NCBI GenBank assembly: GCA_903813345.2
Contig: CAIIXF020000008.1
Location: 7,200,366-7,264,365 of the forward strand
Length of the DNA stretch: 64,000 nucleotides
Direction of reading: 5' to 3'
Source of the DNA: Owenia fusiformis
Lineage: Eukaryota > Annelida > Polychaeta > Sabellida > Oweniidae
In this document: positions 1 through 10,800 of the stretch, in pieces
How positions within the stretch are numbered: the first letter of the stretch is position 1
Layout of the letters: every line of letters starts with the position of its first letter
Program-made: the position numbers and the translations under genes
Notes under the pieces: generated by a model
Database searches by the model: none
What the model saw: the letters and a program-made list of their open reading frames with translations, nothing else
Told to the model about the DNA's origin: nothing

Positions 1-1300
1 CTATCTGCTAAAAACTACAAGTAATTGAAGCTTGGCGTACAGAAGTGTCAGATGTTATAGATATTACAAGTACTGTAAAACAAGAAATGAAACCATGTAC
101 AACATTTTGCAGTACAAAATTGTAACCAACAACTTTCAATTGATATTTTGATTGAAATGACTCAAAATGTGTACTCCTTTGAGTACTTCTATTGATTTAA
201 AACACTTCTGTTTTAGTTTTTGTATGAATTTATTTTAATTCCAACAATAGTGTTTACCTCTTGAAAAATAACTCTAGTTTTAAATTTCGAAAATATTTTA
301 ATTTTGCCAGTACAATTATATGCACATATCTGTCACAAATAGTTAAGCCAGGGATGACAATCTCCAAGTTTAAAAATGTTCCAGCTTGGTATTCAATTGT
401 GGGGATTTGCATCTCTTTAAATGTATGAGCTGCCCCTGCACTCATTTTGTGATTTACACTTAATTAAAGGCTATCTTAGACTGAGCAAAAGTTGGTGCTA
501 ACTGGAGCCTAAAATAGATATAATGGCTATAAACTTTAGTTGTTTGTTTATCAAAGAAATCATATGTTCAAAACTACAACTTAGCGATCAATTCAAGCCA
601 ATGATAAACAAAGAATGATTTTATAATGGTCTTATTTTCACAATGTGTAAGTACAAAGGGACCATGTGTTGGATTTATTATGCTCATTTCTGTATAATGG
701 ATGTGGTTAAATATTGAGAATCACAAGTTATGATTCTCATATCCAGTTGTATTAAGGCCCAAAAAGTATCACTGGTGTATGGTATACTCAAATGTTAGCA
801 TCCTGTGCTGTTTCAAGTGTAAAAATTTATTTCCAAAAGTACATTGAACCGCATTTTTGGTTAAAATAGATATGAGAGCATATGCTTAATATTTAATGTA
901 CTTTACACTAGCCTTCATTACCAGAAGTGTGATACCTCAAAATGGCGCTTGTTCATATAAAACTCTAAACGTTAAGGGCTTTAATAACGTTACAAAAATG
1001 TTTGTCTCTGTAAAAATATTTTCAAAATACAAGTCAAGGTAGGGTGATAGAATAATGTCAACTTATCTATCTAGTAAACATTTCATTTTATGAGGGCGCT
1101 ATATGAACATCATATATTGTTGTGTTTATACCATGTGAAAGGATCACATTGAAAGCTAAATAAAATATACAATATTTCAAGAAAATAACTTATAACATAT
1201 TCTTCAGTTTCTTTTATAACATGTTTGATATACTGTATAATAGATTTTTATGGACTTTGTTCTATCACTTACAAATCACTTAAAAAAGTCTTATGCTGAG
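1..1300. other. AT-rich non-coding DNA downstream of SMOC
   Basis: No exon with both splice borders and recognisable protein similarity is visible on either strand. The small open frame on the minus strand at 254-445 has no family resemblance. The missing last exon(s) of the SMOC gene could lie here or further left, outside the window. Confidence 0.6.
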
Positions 1301-1303
1301 AGT

Positions 1304-1572
1304 TCAGCATCTGATTTTAAAAATCCAACCTCCAATACTCGAGGCTCAACCAATAGCAGTGAAGCTTAGCATCTGATATTGAAAATTCAGCATTTAATAT
1401 TGAAAATTCAGCATCTGATATTGAAGGTTCAAAGACTTATGTTGAAGGGTCAACCTTTGATTTTGACAGATCATTTCTTAATATTGAAAGTCCATCAATC
1501 AATGACTGAAAAGGTGACCTCTGATGTTGAAGGTTCAGCCTCTGATGTTGAAAGTTCAACATATGATATTGC
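1304..1572 (+). repeat. Degenerate 21-bp minisatellite
   Basis: Diverged copies of a 21-bp unit of the type ATTGAAAATTCAGCATCTGA run through this stretch. Read on the plus strand the unit equals seven codons (Ser-Asp-Ile-Glu-Asn-Ser-Ala like) and stays open for about 45 codons up to a stop near 1505. The repeat then continues in another frame. Copy-to-copy divergence is high, so the array is old. Confidence 0.75.
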
Positions 1573-1624
1573 AAAACTTCAATATATTCTAGGTCAAATC
1601 TTTGACTACTTTAAATTAACATAA

Positions 1625-4600
1625 CCGGGTGAATCTTTAACATCATAGGTGAACCTAAACATTCAATTATCAAATGCATCCTTTATTTGAAATGGGTAAA
1701 TCCTATGGCCAGTTGAGAATTACTGTACTTGTACACATAATTATTTACATGCATCTTTAAGTCCTATATAAATAACAATCTATACCCTTTTATGGTTTAA
1801 ATATCATGGTGGCCAATGGTCATACTTTTACTTGTGGGATAAATTCCGAAGTAAAAGAATATTTCATGAAGATAATACATGATGAATTGAGCTCACGTTA
1901 GATTATTTTTAAAATAGTCCATTGAGAAACAAGAAACACGTGACCACAATGGTATTTTAAATACCAAATTTATCATATTATCAGTTTGTGAATCATAGAC
2001 CTAAAATAGTCTATGTGTGTCTCTGGTGATTGCATAAATACTGCCGCTGACTGTTTTTCCTCATGTGAGTTTATTTACTGCAATAAAGAACCAGCAAAAC
2101 CAAGTTAAACAATGGAGCAGTCTGTCACTCGAACAAAATAACACATTATTTTTTATCTAATTAAAGATCAGTTCGGGAATTCTTTTTAAATGGCTTGCTT
2201 GGTATTGAAATAATGCATGAGACAACGATATGAATAAATTCAAAAAATCAAACAGTGTACATCAATGTATGATATTTATTGGTTGGATATTGATTGTGAT
2301 GACATACTGAAAATGCAAACTGCTCAGTATCTGAATATCTTTTTGGCCGTTATTTATTTTCAAAATGGTAAGGGATAAGGTCCGTTTCTAAACTTGTTAT
2401 TTTCATCAAAACGACCACTGTCGACACATTAAGGAAAATGGCATGAATTCAATGTAAATTAGAAAAACGCAGCTATCCTGTTCCCACCCACCATTTTGAA
2501 AGATGCTTTTTGGCCGAAAAAGTATGTTTGATATTAATCAGTGATGCAACAATTATACAATCATTATAAGGTTGAAATAGACTGAAGATTGAATTGATAC
2601 TGAGGTGTACTAGCCTACAGAATTTACAGAATACAAAATGTTGAATAGACTTATAAACCAGAGGTTTCAGAATTTAAATAGATGTGAACATAACATGTCA
2701 CGTTGTTGAGTAGACTTTAGGTCAAACATCAAACAAGAACATCATCAAGATCTTAAATAGTTGTGGATATTCAACAAGTCAGGAAGACAAAATGTCAAGG
2801 GTTAACATTTTTCAAGAATTTTGGTAGAGCTTTCTATAGGTCGGGATAACTATGGATGAGAGAGTAGAGAACTAAGATTATATGAATAAATTAATAATTA
2901 GATGATCTTTGAATATAGTCAGGGGAAGAATTGTGTTTGAGAAGGTACAAGATCAAGATGCTTCCATTACTTCACTTGTATTATGCCTATTTTTCACACT
3001 TCATGGAACTATCGTCATTGTTTTCGTATCCAAAAATAATTCTAATACAGCACTGGGTAAATGAAATATGTTATTTTGCGCACTTGGTGAAGTGCTTGAT
3101 ATAATATGAAAAATCATTTAATGAGTAAAATATAATAAGATTATAAGTAAAATACTATTGGATATTCGCCTATCCAATATATTTTATGTAGTATGTAAAT
3201 ATTTTTCTGAATAATTTCTAAATGAATTTATAAAGTTTTCTCTCCATAGAGCGGAGGTAATAAAAATCGGGGAAGTATGAACCAATGAAGAAGTAAATTT
3301 TGCATTAAAATAAAAACATTAAGGGATACGAAAACAATTGACACTTCCATGTAGCACTCAAAGCATTGCACCAAATGAATAATAAAACTGACAACAATTA
3401 TTTGAATGATGTCAAATTGTACCATTCATTTAGCACCACATTAATATGTTGGTTGATTTTCAATTGCAAGAGACAGCAGTAAATATACAATCGATATCCA
3501 GTTGTTATGTACATAACTTTGGTAATACACGAAAGATGTAAAGGTCGTATCCTACTATTAACATAGAACATAATACAAATGAATAACAGAAGAATGTAGA
3601 TATAGCACACAAAGTCCAGTTTGATGCTCAAGATTCTAACTACACATGCATCAACGGATAATGAATTGTCAAAATCGCATTATCTTTATAAACTATAGTT
3701 AAATTATTTACAGATATGCATACAACTGTACAACGTTGACTGAGCGTAAAATTATTTAAAACTGGAATTAAATTTAATCTTGTCAAAGGGAGGGTCGAGT
3801 AGGAATTTTTAACTCCTTACTTTCACGATCATATAGCCACATTATCAAATGATAACAAAATGTCATTTTCACTGTGGTTGTTCATATGTGCAGAAACTGT
3901 TCAGCTGTTCTATAGTAATTCCATCAGTTATTTAAGTGGATATTGTATGAGTGATTTATGGATATTCCAATGGATATATGGATATTCCAATGGTGATTCA
4001 TGTGAATTCCATGTGTGATTTATGGAAATTCTATTTCAAATTAAGTAATATTCCATATATGAGTTAAAATATGGATATTTGGATATCTTTATGTGGCGCA
4101 GTTATGCCGTATGGGACATTCCCCGTGTGTTTTATGAAGTTTTCTTGGCATTCAGTTTTTGGCATTCAAAGTTAAAGACGTTCCATTGGGGTATAATGAC
4201 ATTTGCTGAATTTTATTCTTTTAAGAATTTAATCATTTCTATCCCATATTCCACGTGTATTTCAATCATTATGGGTCACTTCTTAAATACTTACTAAAAG
4301 GGTTAGGCCCACGTCGCCTTGGGTTTGTTGGTAACTTTTTAGTTTTTTCATCTGCAATTGTAATGAGTAAAATATATTTATAAATATCATAATATTCCAA
4401 ACTTACCGAGTCATATAGGTCATAGTAATGAATGAATAAAAACCTGAATGGGGTAGTAGATGTTATCTTTGTGTGTTACATTATAATGATACCATGGGCA
4501 TTTGGGTTTTTTTCTGTATGATTAAGATATATTTATTTTTCCTGCTGTTTGTTTTAACCGTCAATATTCCCCCTTTTTACTCTTGTATTTACATATTCAT

Positions 4601-4690
4601 CAGAAAAACAGAAGGCTTTCTAAATACATTTGTCATATGATATATAAGAATCGTCTAAGAATAAATAAAAATTCAATTTGATGTCGTAAA
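1625..4690. other. Non-coding DNA 3' of the last identified SMOC exon
   Basis: AT-rich sequence with no recognised gene. At 3955-4080 there are short tandem echoes of a TATGGATATTCCAATGG unit. A possible SMOC micro-exon at 4407-4443 (minus) has a CAG acceptor and a GTAAGT donor in a compatible phase, but encodes nothing recognisable. It is treated as a candidate only. Confidence 0.5.
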
Positions 4691-4696
4691 ACTTAC

Positions 4697-4856
4697 CATT
4701 TACTCCTGTACATTCGATCCACTCTTCAACTGTGATCTTTTTATTTTTATCTGCATCACAATAACGTATAAAATTTCGCCCACATTTCCGTAAGGATTTT
4801 GGCTTCTTCTTTTTTAAATCTTTCTTTAGTACTTTTAATTCCTTTCTCTCTAGATT
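4697..4856 (-). CDS. SMOC: SMOC exon 11: C-terminal half of second EC domain
   Basis: 160 bp, 53 codons plus one base. It is preceded by the acceptor TGTATTATAG and followed by the strong donor GTAAGT. It encodes a Lys-rich helix with CGRNF, then an EF-hand loop with Asp, Asp, Asn at positions 1, 3, 5 and Glu at 12 (CDADKNKKITVEEW), ending near ECTGVN. Cysteine spacing matches the SPARC/SMOC EC fold. It joins exon 10 in phase 0. If the donor were ignored, the frame would run about 25 more codons to a stop, so a terminal-exon reading is possible but less likely. Confidence 0.92.
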
Positions 4857-7800
4857 CTATAATACAAACACCAAACAATCATTTAAAGAGACTCTATTGA
4901 GACTGCTCTGTGGCATTTTTTCTCTATTCCTTTTTGTTTTGAATTTTTAACACCATAACATTAACTAACTACTCAATATGCAACTTTTCACCGCGTAGAA
5001 TTTTAAAATATTAAGTTTGAAAATTCCATTTTTATAATGGAGCTCAATGGGAAAAACTACATAATTTGAATTATTTTCAAACGTAGCGGCGCGATTTTGA
5101 TAAAATTGACAGATATAATAAATATTGGTAAGACAAAATGTTTGATGAAAAATGAAGAAAATTCACCGTCCTGGTTACGCAAACTATAGAAAAATCTGAA
5201 ATAATCATAAAAACCTGTAAAAATAGATTGAAGGGGGTGATATTCATTTTTAATATGCCTTTCACTACTACAGGGTAACCATAATTTTGGTACTGATTTG
5301 ATTTTTCAATGAAAATCATTTCTATAGTGTATAGTCAGTTTAAATAATACAATTGGTATATTTCTTTACTGAACAGTGCAATCATTTATTTATTTATCAA
5401 CAGTAATGCAAACTACATATTATACAGTTAGTAAAATATTAAAATAATTCTATTAAAATTAAAGCATTGCCAGAATGTGTTGACAGCTGGCAAAAAATTG
5501 AAGAATTTGAAGAAAAATAGCCACCCAAAGACACTTACACCTGCTAATTGCCACTTTGCAAAGAGTTTATTCAAGCAAGAAAACTATTTGGAAAAACGTA
5601 ATTTCGGGTTGAACATGGTACCCACCACTCTGGTTACCTTAGCAACCATCTCTCAAGAACCAATCAAAATTGAGGTCCCAAAGGACCTTATACACCCTCC
5701 ATTGGGATCTCCCCATGAGAAAAAATAATTCATCTGATTTTTCAAAATGAGTATTCTGCTTTAATTATTACATTTATATGCACACTAGTATCTTGTTGAC
5801 CTATATTCAGCACTGTATTGATGTATAGGCCACTTATTAGGGTCATAATTCAATCATGTGTAGAGGCATATGATTCCAAACCAGGAAGTATTTTTGTGTC
5901 TGTCAAAATCCATTTGCATCCTACGCATCCCTACATCTTATCCAAATATGTTACTACATAATGAAATAAAATAGTATATTCTTTGGTTTTACAAAGTTGT
6001 ATGATTTTTGATAAGTGTAAAAGTTGTTTTTGGAGCATTTTTCTATAGCCATTTTGTAGGGAAAAAATGATGAAAAATGTACAATCTTTCAATTTTAAGT
6101 ATGACCTGAATCGATTGCAAACTTCATATTTGCACATTTGATGAGATAAACCATTAGTGCCATATTGTGAAATTATTAAGTTTGCAATCGATTCAGGTCA
6201 TAGTGTATTTTTAGGTATTTGTGTGATAATCAATAGAAACCAATGGCCTCTATTGGGATCTGCTGATATCCTCATGTTAAGTCAATGAAGCACAGCCCCA
6301 TGTAAGGCAATGCAACCTTACTTAACTAAATGGCCCCTATCTCAGCCTATGTGTGCCCGAGCATTTTAATATTTTCCAAAGAGTTATATGACATTCTATT
6401 CTTCATGTTACACCTAACAATTATTCATTTTGACCATAGGGGTATTTGCCAATAATCGCACCTCTTCCTTTTAACATATAATGTATAAATGTATAACATA
6501 TGGGGTCAACCCAGTTGTCCGAAACCCAGTTGTCCGAAACCCAGTTGTCCGAAACCCAGTTTTCCGAAACCCAGTTGTCCGAAACCCAGTTCTCCGAAAA
6601 TTAGGGGAATCTTATTTGAAAAATACTTTTTTTGAACGAATCTCGTTGTCGCAACCTCTGCGAATCACAACATAACATTGGAATAACGTTGACATCATTG
6701 CAAAATTAGGCTAAATATGCTAAGTCAAGACGTTAATTGTTTAATGTTTAGCCTATGCAAGTTTACACAACATACATAGGGGTCTACAATTTTTAAACCA
6801 TATTTCTTTATGGCCCATGGGCCTTTTTGAGAGGGAACAACATTTTTCCAATGGGTGATGGGCGTTCATAAAAGGAAAAATAGCTTTCCCAAGCCAGTGG
6901 GCATTTATTTAGTAAAGTTGACACGTACATCTTTTGAAACTAAAACTTATTCTTCACTTACGTACTCTGTTTGGGAAATAGAGATTAAATAAAAAGGATG
7001 AAGTGAGTACATGGCGAAAATGAAACTTCTTGCGAATGGGAGAACATCCATTTTGATACGAGGACAGCCTGCCTTCGTTTCCAGTTGATCCCAAGTGATT
7101 AAGTTAAGAATGTTTTGTTCTTTTACGATTTGATAAAATACAGAGACTAAGAAATTAAATGCGACGAAATATTTTGACAACGTTAATATGTATACTGTTT
7201 TATTCTTAAAGTACTATATGCGTAAACCTATTTTATCTGTTTCAAAATGATTCATTTTATTTTGCCTATATAAAAGAGATTGAAGAAGATAAGATAAACT
7301 GTCCCGTAATATATATTGTGTTTTGATAACCTTTTTTTAGAATCACAATGTAAAATAAATCCCCTGTTCCTGCCATTCTGGTAACGCGTGCAATGGATGC
7401 AATTCAAAGTGAGAGAGAGATCTATGAACACCAGAATGCGTCCATGCCATTAATTTGGCCAAATACATGGCATGAAACTGGCCTAAGCTTAAAACGTCTC
7501 CCCTTTCTCGTAAATTATGACTATATTTTTTCGGAGTAATGGGTTTCGGACAAGTGGGTTTCGGACAACTGGGTTTCGGAGAACTGGGTTTCGGACAAGT
7601 GGGTTTCGGAGAACTGGGTTTCGGACAACTGGGGTACCAAGTTTTATTGTAAAAGTTCTATTTTCCTTTAAGTTATTGCATCAACTGCAAAACTTTTTGA
7701 ACCACCTAAGTATATACCTTATTAGATGCAGTGAAGGAGTTAAATCATTGGGATATGAATAAATCATGCAAAACATATTTTGTACATATTTCTCATCATT

Positions 7801-10800
7801 TAGGGTTACCCAGTAGTTTACAAGCTGACCTTTGCAAAATATATTTCACTTACTATCCTCATTCGCTATCACGCTATCTAGTTTCTTTCCAAATTGGCCT
7901 GGATTGCCTGGTTTATTGGTTTTAGCGATCCGTCCATTCCGTCGAACCATCATTTTGCTAAGGTTGTTTGCGATGAATATACAATATTCAGTTACATATA
8001 ACTGTACAGCAACTTTATGCAAGGGAAGGTAATTGTGTGAGAGCACATAAAGTACATGAAGTATTGACCCACTTGTCTCAGTGAATCTTATAAACAGTGC
8101 ATAAAGTTTTTTCTATGCAATGATTGGCTCACAGTTACTTATAGTGTAAGTTATTTTATTTCTACACAGTGTGGAATAGAGTGTATAAACTTTTACAGTT
8201 TCAAGCAGGTTTTAGTGGTTTCTGACCAATGATATATTCAGACTTATTCATTTCACGATTATGTAATACTGACCTATATACAGATATGTAGGTCAGTATT
8301 ACATAATCGTGAAATGAATAAGTCTGAATATATCATTGGTCAGAAAACACTAAAACCTGCTTGAAACTGTAAAAGTTTATACACTCTATTCCACACTGTA
8401 TAGAAATGAAATAACTTACACTATAAGTAACTGTGAGCCAATCATTGCATAGAAAAAACTTTATGCACTGTTTATAAGATTCACTGAGACAAGTGGGTCA
8501 ATACTTCATGTACTTTATGTGCTCTCACACAATTACCTTCCCTTGCATAACGTTGCTGTACAATTATATGTAACTGAATATTGTATATTCATCACAAACA
8601 ACCTTAGCAAAATGATGGTTCGACGAAATGGACGGTTCGCTAAAACCAATAAACCAGGCAATCCAGGCCAATTTGGAAAGAAACTAGTTAGCGTGATAGC
8701 GAATGAGGATAGTAAGTGAAATATATTTTGCAAAGGTCAGCTTGTAAACTACTGGGTAACCCTAAATGATGAGAAATATGTACAAAATATGTTTTGCATG
8801 ATTTATTCATATCCCAATGATTTAACTCCTTCACTGCATCTAATAAGGTATATACCTAGGTGGTTCAAAAAGTTTTGCAGTTGATGCCATAACTTAAAGG
8901 AAAATAGGACTTTTACAATGAAACTTGGTATAATATGTGTTATACATTTATACAGTATATGTTAAAAGGAAGAGGTGCGATTATTGGCAAATACCCCTAT
9001 GGTCAAAATGAATAATTGTTAGGTGTAACATGAAGAATAGAATGTCATATAACTCTTTGGAAAATATTAAAATGCTCGGGCACACATAGGCTGAGATAGG
9101 GGCCATTTAGTTTAGTAAGGTTGTATTGCCTTACATGGGGCTGTGCTTCATTGACTTAACATGAGGATATCAGCAGATCCCAATAGAGGCCATTGGTTTA
9201 TATTGATTATCACACAAATACCAAAAATACACTATGACCTGAATCGATTGCAAACTTAATAATTTCACAATATGGCACTAATGGTTTATCTCATCAAATG
9301 TGCAAATATGAAGTTTGCAATCGATTTAGGTCATACTTAAAATTAAAAGATTGTACATTTTTTCATCATTTTTTCCCTACAAAATAGCTATAGAAAAATG
9401 CTCCAAAAACAACTTTTACACTTATCAAAAATTATACAACTTTGTAAAACCAAAGAATATACTATTTTATTTCATTATGTAATAACATATTTGTATAAGA
9501 TGTAGGGATGCGTAGGATGCAAATGGATTTTGACAGACACAAAAATACTTCCTGGTTTGGAATCATATGCCTCTACACTTCATGATTGAATTATGACCCT
9601 AATTAGTGGCCTATACATCAATACAGGGCTGAATATAGGTCAACAAGATACTAGTGTGCATATAAATGTAATAATTAAAGCAGAATACTCATTTTGAAAA
9701 ATCAGATGAATTATTTTTTTCTCATGGGGAGATCCCAATGGAGGGTGTATAATGTCCTTTGGGACCTCAATTTTGATTGGTTCTTGAGAGATGGTCGCTA
9801 AGGTAACCAGAGTGGTGGGTACCATGTTCAACCCGAAATTACGTTTTTCCAAATAGTTTTCTTGCTTGAATAAACTCTTTGCAAAGTGGCAATTAGCAGG
9901 TGTAAGTGTCTTTGGGTGGCTATTTTCTTCAAATTCTTCAATTTTTTGCCAGCTGTCAACACATTCTGGCAATGCTTTAATTTTAATAGAATTATTTTAA
10001 TATTTTACTAACTGTATAATATGTAGTTTGCATTACTGTTGATAAATAAATAAATGATTGCACTGTTCAGTAAAGAAATATAACAATTGTATTATTTAAA
10101 CTGACTATACACTATAGAAACGATTTTTCATTGAAAAATCAAATCAGTACCAAAATTATGGTTACCCTGTAGTAGTGAAAGGCCCATTAAACATGAATAT
10201 CACCCCCTTCAATCTATTTTTACAGGTTTTTATGATTATTTCAGATTTTTCTATAGTTTGCGTAACCAGGACGGTGAATTTTCTTCATTTTTCATCAAAC
10301 ATTTTGTCTTACCAATATTTATTATATCTGTCAATTTTATCAAAATCGCGCCGCTACGTTTGAAAATAATTCAAATTATGTAGTTTTTCCCATTGAGCTC
10401 CATTATAAAAATGGAATTTTCAAACTTAATATTTTAAAATTCTACGCGGTGAAAAGTTGCATATTGAGTAGTTAGTTAATGTAATGGTGTTAAAAATTCA
10501 AAACAAAAAGGAATAAAGAAAAAATGCCACAGAGAAGTCTCAATAGAGTCTCTTTAATAAAATTAATACTTTTAATTCCTTTCTCTCTTGATTCATAAAT
10601 ACAAACATGCTATATAAAATATTTCATTGTGCAATTTCAATAAAGGAAAGCAAACATGATAAAAACAAAGGTCTACGAGGGTTAACCATAAATTCTCATA
10701 ATATAATGTCTCTTAAATCTTTAAATATATCAGCCTGAAATCTTCGAGATATGTTTCATATATCGTTAAAATACATAGGATAAATTTGAGTAATCACCTG

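Larger units (their letters stand above)
6502..7634. mobile_element. Nested 1.13-kb element with tandem-repeat termini
   Basis: The left palindrome arm is interrupted here; the right arm shows the uninterrupted sequence at about 8930-8945. The element starts with GGGGTCAA plus six 15-bp units CCCAGTTGTCCGAAA (6510-6599). It ends with seven units in inverted orientation (7529-7633) plus GG. The interior of about 0.93 kb has no recognised gene. No clear target-site duplication is visible. Confidence 0.85.
4887..10553. mobile_element. TTAA-flanked giant palindromic element (5.67 kb with nested insertion)
   Basis: The left arm (about 4887-8280) and right arm (about 8286-10553) are reverse complements, nearly identical, with an axis near 8283 and almost no spacer. 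The ends read AGAGACTCTATTGAGACT in inverted orientation, directly bounded by TTAA at 4883-4886 and 10554-10557. Removing the nested insertion at 6502-7634 makes the arms equal at about 2.26-2.27 kb. TTAA target duplication is typical of piggyBac and Kolobok superfamilies. No transposase is recognisable, so this looks like a non-autonomous fold-back element. It fills nearly the whole intron between SMOC exons 10 and 11, which would otherwise be about 0.4 kb. Confidence 0.88.

Noticed and set aside
6510-6599. Regular 15-bp repeats that could suggest a CRISPR array
   Set aside because: The units are contiguous without spacers, the genome is eukaryotic, and the array is mirrored at the other end of an insertion.
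9640-9972. 110-codon minus-strand open frame in the right palindrome arm
   Set aside because: The mirror copy at 5477-5728 has a one-base shift and stop, the peptide resembles no family, and no splice or start context supports it.
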